From contig NC_020453.1 in NCBI RefSeq assembly GCF_000344805.1, positions 992,001 through 1,056,000 of the forward strand: DNA of 64,000 nt. Reading direction: 5' to 3'. Source of the stretch: Bradyrhizobium oligotrophicum S58 (GTDB lineage: Bacteria > Pseudomonadota > Alphaproteobacteria > Rhizobiales > Xanthobacteraceae). Below, in pieces: positions 35,505 to 44,700 of this stretch. Under the pieces are notes generated by a model. The model had not been told where the DNA came from and ran no database searches. It saw nothing but the letters and a program-made list of their open reading frames with translations. The position numbers were made by a program, and so were the translations under genes. The stretch's first letter is position 1. Every line of letters starts with the position of its first letter.

Positions 35505-36296
35505 ATGGACCTCTTCAGCTTCATAGATTGTGCAAACCGCACGCAGTCGTTGTCCGACCTCTTCGATCTTCTCGTCGGTTCTGCAGCCGATGAGGGTTTC
35601 GGTCAGGTAGCCTATGGCGCGTTGAACTACGAAGAGACGGTACGGCTGCCAGATCATCCGATGCCGGCCATCGCTCTCAACTTTCCGCTCGATTGGCGGA
35701 AGCACTATTTCGAGCGCAAGTATCACGAGATCGATCCGGTCGTCAGGAGAACGGCGTTTCACAGCAGGCCATTCCTGTGGGATCAGCTGCTCGAGCGGCG
35801 GCAGCTGCAGGACGGCGAGCGATTGGTCCTTCATGAGGGCCGCGAAGCCGGTCTCAAGCACGGGGTGAGCGTGCCGCTGTTTGGCCCGTCGGGACGTATC
35901 TCCGTTCTATCCTTTGCATCCCGCTTCGAGGATGCGGACCCGGTCCGGCATCTCAAGCATCTTCACGCTATGGCGTGTCAGTTCCATGTCGCTTTTGGCG
36001 AGCTTGCCCGGCCAGCGGCGGGCAAGAAGGCGATCGAGCTTTCGCAGCGCGAACGCGAATGTCTGAAGTGGACCGCGGAGGGCAAATCCTCCTGGGACAT
36101 CGGAATAATCCTCAAGATCAGTGAAAACACGATCAACTTCCACATCAAGAAGGCGATGAGAAAGCTTGGCACGAACAGCCGGACGGTCGCGGTCGTGAGG
36201 GCGATAAGGCTTGGTCTGATCGAGATTCCTGGACTAGCCGGCCGATCCATGTCGGCGTGGATCGACACACCACCGACTGAAACCGACGCCACCTAA
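35505..36296 (+). CDS. LuxR-family quorum-sensing regulator
   Basis: 263 aa. The N-terminal autoinducer-binding domain (about residues 15-165) has the expected aromatic and acidic pattern: FPLDWRKHYFERKYHEIDPV, the usual 'W...Y....DPV' signature, and HGVSVPLFGPSGR. The C-terminal GerE HTH reads ELSQRERECLKWTAEGKSSW, then DIGIILKISENTINFHIKKA. Intact, unlike the adjacent luxI. The ATG at 35505 follows GAGGTGG; a GTG at 35499 is possible. Probable role: activation of ICE excision and transfer genes in response to an AHL. With luxI truncated it may act as a solo receptor. Confidence 0.88.
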   Translation: MDLFSFIDCANRTQSLSDLFDLLVGSAADEGFGQVAYGALNYEETVRLPDHPMPAIALNFPLDWRKHYFERKYHEIDPVVRRTAFHSRPFLWDQLLERRQLQDGERLVLHEGREAGLKHGVSVPLFGPSGRISVLSFASRFEDADPVRHLKHLHAMACQFHVAFGELARPAAGKKAIELSQRERECLKWTAEGKSSWDIGIILKISENTINFHIKKAMRKLGTNSRTVAVVRAIRLGLIEIPGLAGRSMSAWIDTPPTETDAT

Positions 36297-36835
36297 CCGT
36301 TGCCGCGCTGACATTCGCCTCCACCCTTTCCGGGTTGAGCAGCCACATTGCCGGACCGTGGTGACGACCTCGCCCGCCGCCATGGTTTGACGCGCCGCAT
36401 GGCCGAGCAGCTCACGGCATCCAGAGCGATGACTGTTGCGAATAGCCTGTCGTGCGCGCAGTATCGTGGCCGCACCCGGTTTCGCGGGCTGTCTGTGGCG
36501 GAGTGCTGGAAGAAAGGCTGTTCGCGAGCCCAAATGACGCGCCGTCAATCGAGCGGTTTGAGGTCGCCTCATAGGCCGCGAGAGGCAAGAGACGGCGGCG
36601 AAAAATGCGTTCTGCCAACGTACCACTGCGTAGACTGTATTGTCCCATCCGATGAGCACGGCGAAAACCGGCGATCGGGCTCAAGCGGGTCCGTTCTGAA
36701 GTGTTCAACCGTGCTGCGACCATGAGATCTCACCGGGCCGTTTGCAAAGGGCCTCGTCAACTCACCGGCCGCGGCATTCCTGACCGGTGCAACACTCGAT
36801 TTCACCGAGGGTGAATTTGCCGCTTGACGTGACGA
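36297..36835. other. Boundary stretch between quorum-sensing gene and metabolic cassette
   Basis: About 540 bases. No supported gene on either strand; open frames have no recognisable domain. It marks the change from ICE core genes to the catabolic cargo and may contain decayed DNA. Confidence 0.35.
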
Positions 36836-38581
36836 TCACGTCGCGGGCTCGACCAGCTCCGGCCGGTCGAGAGTGCCATCGTAGAGGGACAGTGGCGGGT
36901 GCGCATCAGCTGCGCAGATCACGTCGATCAACCAGGGTCGCCGCGCTGTGAGTGCGGTGCCGAGCGCAGCTGCGAGCTCGCCGGGGGCGGTGACCTGAAT
37001 TGCGGCGCACCCGCAGGCCTGCGCGATCTCAGCATGCGAGACTGGGCCAAGGCGGCAAGCGGTGGTGAACCGGCCGAACTTCGCGGTCTCGGCATCCTTT
37101 TGATAGCCAAGGACGCTGTTGTTCAGGACGATGACGACCACTGCGATGTCGCTACGAACCATTGTCTCGAGTTCGGCCCAGCTATGCGCAAATCCGCCGT
37201 CGCCTACCACTGCGACGACAGGATGGTGAGGCTTGGCAAGTTTGGCGCCGATCGCCAGAGGCAGCCCCCAGCCCAGTCCGGCAAGACCACGCGGCGTGAT
37301 GAAGCGCATCCCCGCCCGTAAGCCACGCAATTGGCCGAGGATCCACATGGAGGCATAGCTTGCGTCTGCGACGACGACGGTCTCGGACGTCAGATGGCTC
37401 TGGAGCTCCTTCATGATCCGCTCGGGACGGATGGGCGACATGTTCGCTTCCCTGACCGAGCAACGGTCGATTTCGAACTGATGCCATGCTGCCGCGATGC
37501 GGCTCTCGAGTTCGCCCCGTTGTCGCCGCCGCATGCGGAGATCGCGGACTTGTACCGCCGAGCACAGCAGGTCTAGCGTTGTTTCGGCATCGCCTACCAG
37601 ACGAAGCGCCTGGTAGTTGCGCCCGATCTCCTGCGGATCGATGTCGATATGAATGAGCATGGCGCTCGGGGGGATCAGTCGCCAGCTGTCGGTTCCGTTC
37701 TGGTTAGTGCGGGAGCCCACCAGGAGCACGGTGTCGGCCTCGCCGAGCAGCCGGCGCGTATGCCGTCCCAGCGAGCCTGGCCCGTTCAAGGCACCCAGAA
37801 CTCCGCACGACAACGGGTGGTGCTCGTCGACGCTACCTTTGCCCATGTTGGTCGTGAAGATAGGCAGATGAGCGAGGTCCTGCAGCCGGGCCAAGGCTCC
37901 GGCTGCACCTTTGGATGTGGCGCCGCCACCTGCGATGACCGCAGGCGCACGCGCTGAGGCGATCAGGTCGGCTGCTGCTTCAATGAGGTCTCTCGACGGG
38001 CAGGTGCGGTCGATCGGCCAATGGCCGTAGCTGGCACTCCGCTGCAGTCGCGGTGTGATGGCGCGTTCGCGCAGGAGATCGGCGGGAAGGAGCAGAACGG
38101 CCGGTCCCGGACGTCCGCTTCCTGCGGCAACAAAGGCTGCATCGACATAATCGTCGACGCGATCTGCGGTAAGCATGCGACGCACCGATTTGGCGCAGGC
38201 GGAGAACAACGCCATATGGTCGAGCTCCTGAAAGGCGTTGCGATCGATCTGCGGACGTTCCACCTCCTGAACCAGGGCCACCAGCGGAATACTGGCCTTG
38301 TAAGCTTCGGCCAGCGGTGGCACGAGTAGCGTCGCCGCGGGGCCATTTTGCGCCGCCACGACGGCGATGCGGCCGGACACACGGGCATGTCCATCCGCCA
38401 TGGCGCCTCCCATGTTTTCCTGGCGGTAGGTGACCTGCCTGATGCCGATCGCTTCCGCGGCAAGAATGACGGCGGATGGCAGGCTTTGCGCAAAGATGAG
38501 CTCCGTGCCGTGCCGTTTCAGTGCCAGCGCAATTCGTTCGGCGACCGTTATGTTCTCATCCTGCTTCACGGTTGACCCCAT
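36836..38581 (-). CDS. Thiamine-diphosphate-dependent enzyme (acetolactate-synthase-like)
   Basis: 581 aa with the three-domain ThDP fold. The N-terminal PYR domain has the activating Glu in TYRQENMGGAMADGHARVSG. The central domain spans about residues 195-330. The C-terminal PP domain carries the ThDP/Mg motif GDGGFAHSWAELETMV (near residue 460) closing with VIVLNNSVLGY (near 489). Reaction unknown: such enzymes decarboxylate 2-oxo acids or join aldehydes. Its start overlaps the aminotransferase stop by 16 bases, so a 2-oxo acid produced by transamination is a plausible substrate. It is not a housekeeping IlvB: no small subunit lies nearby. Confidence 0.8.
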   Translation of the reverse strand: MGSTVKQDENITVAERIALALKRHGTELIFAQSLPSAVILAAEAIGIRQVTYRQENMGGAMADGHARVSGRIAVVAAQNGPAATLLVPPLAEAYKASIPLVALVQEVERPQIDRNAFQELDHMALFSACAKSVRRMLTADRVDDYVDAAFVAAGSGRPGPAVLLLPADLLRERAITPRLQRSASYGHWPIDRTCPSRDLIEAAADLIASARAPAVIAGGGATSKGAAGALARLQDLAHLPIFTTNMGKGSVDEHHPLSCGVLGALNGPGSLGRHTRRLLGEADTVLLVGSRTNQNGTDSWRLIPPSAMLIHIDIDPQEIGRNYQALRLVGDAETTLDLLCSAVQVRDLRMRRRQRGELESRIAAAWHQFEIDRCSVREANMSPIRPERIMKELQSHLTSETVVVADASYASMWILGQLRGLRAGMRFITPRGLAGLGWGLPLAIGAKLAKPHHPVVAVVGDGGFAHSWAELETMVRSDIAVVVIVLNNSVLGYQKDAETAKFGRFTTACRLGPVSHAEIAQACGCAAIQVTAPGELAAALGTALTARRPWLIDVICAADAHPPLSLYDGTLDRPELVEPAT

Positions 38582-39945
38582 TCCATGCGCTGTGCGCGAT
38601 CCGACAGAAAATGCTCGAAGACCTGCACGATGAGATCGATTTCAGTCTCTCCCATCGGCGTCGAAAGACAAGCGGCCGCGCCATTCGGAAGAACGATGCC
38701 TTCTGCTGTGAAGAAGCGGGTGAGTTCTGTCATGACAGCGGCTTCGCTCTTCGACCAGAAGGCCTCGCGGAAGTCCCGCGGCGGGAGCCGCTTTGGATGA
38801 ATGCGAAACAGTGATGCCGCACCGGTGACGGAGAAGGCGACCTGACGGCGTTCGATCGCATGCATGAGCCGGCTCCTGAGCAGATCTCCGATCTGCTCCA
38901 GCCGGGCGAAGGCCGCTTCGTCCAAGTGCTGCATGGCCACCAGCCCCGCCGTCATGGACATTGGATTGGCCGAAAACGTGCCCCCTTGCGGGACCGCAGG
39001 CCTGGTCTGACCGGCGTCGAATGCGGCCATCACGGATGCTCGGCCGCCGATCGCGCCGATAGGCAGCCCTCCGCCGATGATCTTTCCGAGTGTGTAGAGG
39101 TCGGGCTCCAGGCCGAACCGTGCAGCCGCTCCGGCATACCCCTGGCGAAAATTCAACACCTCGTCGCTGATGATGAGAATGCCGTGACGGCGAGCCGCCG
39201 CCTGGATCGCGCTGACGAACTCCGGATCCGGAGCGATCAATCCGGCTCTGCTCGGCATGGGATCGATCACGATGGCGGCAAGAAGATCCGCAGACCGCCC
39301 GATCAGCTCGGTCGCCCGTTGCGGGTCGTTGAAGCGCAACGGCACCACGTCAAACAAGACCGAGTCGGGCATGCCCCTATAGAAGGTCACCGCGTTGGGG
39401 TCGTCGCGCGATCCCCAGTTCGCGGGGGTGCTAGACTGGCTGACTTCCACCCAGTCATATGCGCCGTGATAGGCGCCCTCGATCTTGGCGATGCCCGGCC
39501 GTCCGGTCCACGCGCGCGCCGCCTTGATGGCGAACATCACCGCTTCCGTGCCGGTGTTGCAGAAGCGGATTCGCTCGATGGCAGGGACCCTCTCACAGAT
39601 CAGAGCCGCCAGGTCGATCTCCTTCTCGGTGGGATTCGCAAAGCAGGTGCCATCACGCAGTTGTTGTTCCAGCGCGCTTACAACAGGCGCGAAAGCATGC
39701 CCATGGATCAGCGTGGTGAAGTTGGCGTTCAGATCTAGAAACCGGCGGCCGTCGGCATCGAAAACATACGCACCGGCGCCGTGGCTGACATAACGGGGGG
39801 TTGGATCTCGCTCGATCGTGACCCGGGTTGTGCCGTCGGGGAACACATCTCTCGCACGGCGGAACGCCTCGCTGGAGCGCGGCCCCACCCGGGCCCCACT
39901 GGTTTTCTCGATCGCTGAGCAAGGCAGAGCTGATTGACCCGTCAT
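38566..39945 (-). CDS. Class III aminotransferase (glutamate-1-semialdehyde aminomutase-like)
   Basis: 459 aa. PLP-enzyme landmarks: NTGTEAVMFAIKAARAWTG (phosphate loop), GAYHGAYDWVE, IIDPMPSR-type Asp (AAIVIDPMPSRAGL), ILIISDEVLNFRQG and the Schiff-base Lys near residue 286 in YTLGKIIGGGLPIGA. It resembles GSA aminomutase-type enzymes more than omega-transaminases of the BioA group. Biosynthetic hemL is unlikely: it is paired with a ThDP enzyme and ABC importers and preceded by a GntR-type operator 49 bases upstream of its start. Confidence 0.85.
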   Translation of the reverse strand: MTGQSALPCSAIEKTSGARVGPRSSEAFRRARDVFPDGTTRVTIERDPTPRYVSHGAGAYVFDADGRRFLDLNANFTTLIHGHAFAPVVSALEQQLRDGTCFANPTEKEIDLAALICERVPAIERIRFCNTGTEAVMFAIKAARAWTGRPGIAKIEGAYHGAYDWVEVSQSSTPANWGSRDDPNAVTFYRGMPDSVLFDVVPLRFNDPQRATELIGRSADLLAAIVIDPMPSRAGLIAPDPEFVSAIQAAARRHGILIISDEVLNFRQGYAGAAARFGLEPDLYTLGKIIGGGLPIGAIGGRASVMAAFDAGQTRPAVPQGGTFSANPMSMTAGLVAMQHLDEAAFARLEQIGDLLRSRLMHAIERRQVAFSVTGAASLFRIHPKRLPPRDFREAFWSKSEAAVMTELTRFFTAEGIVLPNGAAACLSTPMGETEIDLIVQVFEHFLSDRAQRMEWGQP

Positions 39946-39993
39946 TCTGGAATCTCATTTAACCGTCCGATTAGCGAGAGCATTAAGCCAGTT

Positions 39994-40017
39994 TGATATT
40001 TGATGCAACAAATATCA
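39994..40017. promoter_or_regulatory. Near-perfect palindrome upstream of the aminotransferase
   Basis: Arms TGATATTTG and CAAATATCA around ATGCAA; it reads almost identically on both strands. It lies 49 bases upstream of the aminotransferase ATG. Its core TTTGATGCA resembles sites in front of the importer, gntR and hyuA, making it a likely operator for the GntR/FCD regulator at 44701-45441. Confidence 0.6.
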
Positions 40018-40514
40018 GGGTTGATACTCATGACACCTCTCGAAGGGCATCGAACCGTAGGCCAGGCAATCGTTGGAGCATCCGATCATCGCGGCGCGGC
40101 CAGCAAGATTGAGTCGAGAGGATCGTTCCAAACAGCCGGCCACGAAGGACGCAGAAAAGCGAGATCGTCGTTTCAGAACTTCAGGGTTTGCGGAATCCTG
40201 GGCCTGGTTGAACCGGGCGCGCTTATTGGCTTCCGAACCGCGTTGCACCGATGCAGGGCTTGCCGTTCTGCTGATAGTTCTCAGCATATGTATATTTGCG
40301 ATGGCAGATGCGCGCGTCGGAACCGCGCGCCTTCTTAAGACCAGCAGCAGCCGTGGTCGTCGTCGGCTGACGACGAGCGGCGCGCTGTAAATCGGCGTGT
40401 CAGCTGGCTCGTGTCGAAGTCTGCGCGTCCGGCTGAATCTGGAAAGCTGATCCTACCATGAATATTGCGACGCTGGCCGGTGTGGTCTCCACAGTCAGTG
40501 CGGTGTGCCCATTC
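40018..40514. other. Gap between aminotransferase operator and importer genes
   Basis: About 500 bases without a supported gene. Frames on both strands are open in part but have no recognisable features. Nothing else seen. Confidence 0.4.
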
Positions 40515-41612
40515 TCACTTCAGCATCCAGGCATTCCAGGCCTCGAGTATTCTGGCTTGATTGTCGTTGATCCAAGCAGGATCGTGTTTGATGATCTTCT
40601 TGAACGCTTCGGATGAGGTTGGAATCTTTGCCCGTCCTTCGTCGCTCATCAGCTTGATTGCGTCTTGGCTGACCGGGGTCACGCCGAACTTCTCCGCGAA
40701 TTTAGCCTGCACCGCCGGCGTCTCCAGATAGAACTTCAACAGCGCTTGTGCGCCCTCCCCATTTGGCGAGTTCTTGAGGATCTGCATCGTGTCCGCAAGC
40801 ATGAAGGCTTGGTCATATGACTGCTGTACCGGCTGGCCTTCTGCTTTCAATGCGCTGACGCGGGTGCCCCAGATCATTCCCATGACATAGTCACCGCCAC
40901 GAAATCCCTGCTGGCTTTGATCGCCGGTCTTCCACCAGAGCGACACCTGCGGCTTGATCTGGTCAAGTTTCTTGAAGGCCCGGTCGAGATCAAGCGGAAA
41001 CAGCTGGTCCGTGGCAACGCCGTCGGCGAGGAGCGCGGCAGCCAGCACGCGCCAGGGATCGCCGAAGTTCGGCAGCGCTCGTGGTCCAGGAAAGTCTTTG
41101 ACGTTCCAGAAGTCAGCCCAGGTCTGCGGGGGGAGGCCTTTGAACTTGTCGGCGTTGAAGGCCAGCAGCGTCGCGTTATAGGTGATCTTCACGCCGCTGG
41201 CGTTGCAGGTGTCGTTCGCCAGGTCCCTGCGTTCAGCGAACTGCTTGCAGAACTCCGTCAGATCCTCGGTGAAAGCGCGGTTCTGGGCGGACGCGGCCAG
41301 AATATCCACATTGTTGATCATATCCCACGCGACATCCTTCGCTTCGAACATCGCCTGAGCTTTGCTGCGCATTTGCGCGTCCGTTGCGACAACGGTCTTG
41401 ACCTTGATGCCAGTCTGTTTGGTGAACGGCTCGAACCAGATTTCGGAGATGGCTTGGTTGAAGACGCCACCGGTGGTCGCGACCACCACCTCCTTCTGTT
41501 CCGCGAAGGCTGCACCTGCGGTGAGGCCGCAGAACGTTGCGACGAGGAGAAGCCGCTTCATTGCCGAGTATCCAGTTTTTGCGCCTGTCTCGTTCAAGTG
41601 TTGCCGTGACAT
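40515..41612 (-). CDS. Spermidine/putrescine-type ABC substrate-binding protein (PotD-like)
   Basis: About 365 aa. Sec signal peptide (MKRLLLVATFCGLTAGAAFA) and SBP family 1/8 fold: VVVATTGGVFNQAISEIWFE, TYNATLLAFNADKFKG, PQTWADFWNVKDFPGPRALP and the C-terminal EAFKKIIKHDPAWINDNQ. The ATG at 41612 follows a good AGAAGGA site and gives an extended signal region; the ATG at 41561 starts the classical signal peptide but has no SD. It delivers an amine or amino-acid-like ligand to the divergently encoded permease/ATPase set. The ligand is unknown. Confidence 0.85.
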   Translation of the reverse strand: MSRQHLNETGAKTGYSAMKRLLLVATFCGLTAGAAFAEQKEVVVATTGGVFNQAISEIWFEPFTKQTGIKVKTVVATDAQMRSKAQAMFEAKDVAWDMINNVDILAASAQNRAFTEDLTEFCKQFAERRDLANDTCNASGVKITYNATLLAFNADKFKGLPPQTWADFWNVKDFPGPRALPNFGDPWRVLAAALLADGVATDQLFPLDLDRAFKKLDQIKPQVSLWWKTGDQSQQGFRGGDYVMGMIWGTRVSALKAEGQPVQQSYDQAFMLADTMQILKNSPNGEGAQALLKFYLETPAVQAKFAEKFGVTPVSQDAIKLMSDEGRAKIPTSSEAFKKIIKHDPAWINDNQARILEAWNAWMLK

Positions 41613-41689
41613 ATAAACTTTCCTTCTGACCGGCTGACTGCCTCGCCGACAGGTGGTCGATGGGAGGGCGTCACAAAAGTAGTTGAAAG

Positions 41690-41710
41690 TTTTTGTTGCA
41701 TCAAGTATCA
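41690..41710. promoter_or_regulatory. Operator-like site between PotD-like and PotA-like genes
   Basis: Contains TTGTTGCATCAAGTATCA, which on the other strand reads TGATACTTGATGCAACAA. This is one full arm and centre of the palindrome at 39994, with the second arm degraded. It sits in the divergent control region, 78 bases upstream of the substrate-binding-protein start. Confidence 0.5.
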
Positions 41711-41789
41711 AATCGGGAAGCGGCGTAAAGTTTGAGGGTGCATACCGGTCGTGAGAAAAGCCATCGCACTGCAACCGGCGGATCATACG

Positions 41790-42929
41790 ATGAGAGTTGC
41801 GCCTGGCCGGCGCGGGCCACCCAGCTTCGGTCAGGAAGTCGAAATCCGTGGAGTGTCGAAATTCTACGGCGATATGCGAGCAGTGGACGCTGTGTCGCTC
41901 AAAGTCGCTCCCGGCGAGTTTCTATCACTCTTGGGTCCTTCCGGGTCCGGCAAGACGAGCTTGCTGATGATGATCGCGGGGTTCGAGACGGCGGACCAAG
42001 GCACGATCAGCGTTGGAACGCGCGATCTGACCTATGTCGCGCCCAACGAGCGCGGGATCGGCATGGTGTTTCAGAAATATGCTCTCTTCCCTCACATGAC
42101 GGTGGCCCAAAACATTGCCTTTCCGTTGAAGATGCGAAAGTTTCCAGCCGACGACATCAGGCGAAAGGTTCAGGAGACGCTGGCATTGGTGCGGCTCGAG
42201 GATTACGGCGAGCGCATGCCAAGCCAATTGTCCGGCGGCCAGCAGCAGCGGATCGCCGTTGCGAGGGCCATCGTCTTCGAGCCGCCAGTCCTGTTGATGG
42301 ATGAGCCGCTCGGCGCGCTTGATAAGAAGCTGCGCGAGCAATTGCAGATCGAGATCAAGCAGTTGCAGCAGCGTCTCGGCATCACGGTGATCTACGTGAC
42401 GCACGATCAGGAAGAGGCGCTGACGATGTCGGATCGAGTCGCGGTGATGTGCCATGGTCGACTCGAACAAATCGGCACGCCGGTAGAACTCTATGAGCGC
42501 CCCGGCAGCGCCCTCGTTGCCGATTTCATCGGCAAGATGAACTTCATCGACGGCGAGTGGGTCGGATTGGGCGGTGCCGCCGGCATCGTTCGGGTCAAAA
42601 ATTGCGGTTCGCTTGCGGCGCACGGCAATCCCCGCGGTTCCGATGCGGTGCTGGCTGCGCGCCAGCCAGTTCGCATGGCGATCCGTCCCGAACAATGGAG
42701 GATCTCAAAGCAGGGGCAGGGGGGCGAGTACGTACTCGACGGCGTAATTCAGAACGCCATCTTCGTCGGATCCTATCGTGTATTCCTCGTGCGTCTAGCG
42801 GACGAAGGCGTCGTCCAGGTCCAATTGCCCGCGGGCCAGGCGTCGCAGCATCTGGCTGAAGGCGAAAGTGTCGAGCTTAGTTGTGAGCCCGAGGCAATTC
42901 ATCTGTTCCCTGCGCGGATCGCTGGATGA
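41790..42929 (+). CDS. ABC importer ATPase (PotA-like)
   Basis: About 380 aa. Walker A LLGPSGSGKTSLLMM, Q-loop MVFQKYALFPHM, signature LSGGQQQRIAVARAI, Walker B VLLMDEPLGALDKKLR and H-loop YVTHDQEEALTMSD. The C-terminal TOBE domain begins near residue 265. First gene of a three-gene plus-strand operon with two permeases, opposite the PotD-like gene. The ATG at 41790 is used; an in-frame GTG at 41751 would add 13 residues. Confidence 0.92.
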   Translation: MRVAPGRRGPPSFGQEVEIRGVSKFYGDMRAVDAVSLKVAPGEFLSLLGPSGSGKTSLLMMIAGFETADQGTISVGTRDLTYVAPNERGIGMVFQKYALFPHMTVAQNIAFPLKMRKFPADDIRRKVQETLALVRLEDYGERMPSQLSGGQQQRIAVARAIVFEPPVLLMDEPLGALDKKLREQLQIEIKQLQQRLGITVIYVTHDQEEALTMSDRVAVMCHGRLEQIGTPVELYERPGSALVADFIGKMNFIDGEWVGLGGAAGIVRVKNCGSLAAHGNPRGSDAVLAARQPVRMAIRPEQWRISKQGQGGEYVLDGVIQNAIFVGSYRVFLVRLADEGVVQVQLPAGQASQHLAEGESVELSCEPEAIHLFPARIAG

Positions 42930-43819
42930 GCGCAATGATCAAGCCAAAAGGGCATATGCGACTTTTCGCGACGACATCGGTCCGACAATATTCTCCAAGT
43001 TTCTCTCTGGCGTTGATCGCGCCGCTGATCTTGCTGTTAGTCTTCAGCTTCGTCTATCCGGTTGGTCGCCTGCTATGGACGAGCGTGGCGACACCTAACG
43101 GTGTCACAGCCGAGCACTATCTGCGAATCTGGTATCAACCGCTCTATCTCACTATTCTAGGGCGAACGATCCAGCTTGCCTTCGTTGTAACGGTCACGGC
43201 ATTCCTATTGGCGTTTCCCGTTGCCTACGCGATGACGCTCGTCAAAAAGCGCTGGGTCGCAGTGATGACGATTTGCGTCCTGATCCCGCTATGGACTTCT
43301 GTGCTGGTGCGGTCCTACTCGTGGATCGTGTTGCTGCAGCGAAACGGCATCGTCAACAATCTTCTGCGTGAGATCGGCGTCGTCACTGATCCTCTTCGCA
43401 TGATCTACACCGAAGGCTCGGTGATGGTTGCGATGACGCATGGCCTGCTGCCATTCATGATCTTGCCGATTTATTCTGCGCTCGACACCATTCCGCCGGA
43501 ACTGGCCAAGGCGGCACGAAATCTCGGCGCAGGTCCCGTTCAGGCCTTCTTACGGATTACGCTGCCCCTTAGCCTTCCCGGCATCTATGCCGGATCGCTC
43601 ATGACTTTCATCTTGGCGCTAGGGTTCTACATTACCCCGGCGCTGGTTGGTGGGCCGCAGACATTGATGATGGCGACGCTGATCGGCCAGCAAACAACGG
43701 ATCTTTTGAATTGGCCGTTTGCCGCCGCTCTGTCGGGAGTCCTTCTCGCGGCGACATTGCTGCTGGTCGCCGTCTTCCGGAAAGCTCTCGCGCTCAACAA
43801 AGGGGGCCAGTTTGGCTAG
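42926..43819 (+). CDS. ABC importer permease (PotB-like)
   Basis: 297 aa with six membrane helices (for example LALIAPLILLLVFSFVYPVG; AFVVTVTAFLLAFPVAYAM). The EAA loop for ATPase contact reads ELAKAARNLGAGPVQAFLRI. Start overlaps the ATPase stop (ATGA). Together with 43812-44654 it forms the transmembrane pair. Confidence 0.9.
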   Translation: MSAMIKPKGHMRLFATTSVRQYSPSFSLALIAPLILLLVFSFVYPVGRLLWTSVATPNGVTAEHYLRIWYQPLYLTILGRTIQLAFVVTVTAFLLAFPVAYAMTLVKKRWVAVMTICVLIPLWTSVLVRSYSWIVLLQRNGIVNNLLREIGVVTDPLRMIYTEGSVMVAMTHGLLPFMILPIYSALDTIPPELAKAARNLGAGPVQAFLRITLPLSLPGIYAGSLMTFILALGFYITPALVGGPQTLMMATLIGQQTTDLLNWPFAAALSGVLLAATLLLVAVFRKALALNKGGQFG

Positions 43820-44654
43820 TCTTCCCTTGGCAGCCTTGCTCTCCCGTCGACGCTCGAGATCGTTCTCCGTTGAATCGACACTCGGGCCGCTGCTGTTTGC
43901 CGGCGTGGTCGGACTGGTCCTGTTCTTCCTCGTACTGCCAACTCTCATCGTTGTTCCAATGTCGGTCGGCACGGCGTCTTACATCGAATTTCCTCCGCGT
44001 GGTCTGACGCTCAAATGGTATGCCGATTATTTCGCGGACCCTGATTGGAGGGCCGCGACTTGGTTCAGCCTGAAGATTGCTTTCGCCACCACCATCACGT
44101 CGACGGTTATTGGCACTCTGGCCTCGATTGCCCTTGTGCGCGGCAAGTTGCCAGGCAAAGCACTCATTCAAGCTCTGACCCTGAGCCCTATGGTTGTGCC
44201 GCACATCGTCATTGCCGTAGCGATCTATCTTGTGTTCGCGCCAATTGGCCTGACAGGAAACTTCACAGGCTTTCTGATCGCGCATACCATGTTATCAGTG
44301 CCCTACATCATCATCACCGTGAGCGCGGTACTTCAGCGCTTTGACGTGACGCTCGAGCTTGCCGCATTGAACTGCGGGGCCAGCCGCTCCCAGGCTTTCT
44401 GGCACATCGTATTGCCCAATATCATGCCCGGTGTCGCGGCTGGTGCCGTGTTCGCTTTTCTCGCTTCGTTCGACGAAGCAACGGTTGCCTTCTTCATTTC
44501 CGGCATTCATGGGACAACGATCACGCGCAAGATGTTCGAGGATATCGACTTCAACCTCACACCCATTATCGCGGCAGTATCGACCGTCCTTGTGGTTTTC
44601 ACCTTGCTGCTGATGGGGGGAGTGCAACTGCTGCAATCCAGTAGGAGGAGCTGA
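43812..44654 (+). CDS. ABC importer permease (PotC-like)
   Basis: 280 aa, six membrane helices, EAA loop ELAALNCGASRSQAFWHIVL. The TTG at 43812 overlaps the PotB-like stop and has a strong AAAGGGGG ribosome site in front. The alternative ATG at 43719 would overlap the upstream gene by 100 bases and is rejected. Confidence 0.88.
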   Translation: MASLPLAALLSRRRSRSFSVESTLGPLLFAGVVGLVLFFLVLPTLIVVPMSVGTASYIEFPPRGLTLKWYADYFADPDWRAATWFSLKIAFATTITSTVIGTLASIALVRGKLPGKALIQALTLSPMVVPHIVIAVAIYLVFAPIGLTGNFTGFLIAHTMLSVPYIIITVSAVLQRFDVTLELAALNCGASRSQAFWHIVLPNIMPGVAAGAVFAFLASFDEATVAFFISGIHGTTITRKMFEDIDFNLTPIIAAVSTVLVVFTLLLMGGVQLLQSSRRS

Positions 44655-44700
44655 CCGGAGCAGGGGTTGTGAACTTCAGAATACAGCGATCCCCCTTTTT

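Noticed and set aside
38566..39945. Housekeeping hemL (tetrapyrrole synthesis)
   Set aside because: Alphaproteobacteria make 5-aminolevulinate by the HemA condensation route, and this gene is coupled to a ThDP enzyme and catabolic importers, so a degradative aminotransferase is more likely.
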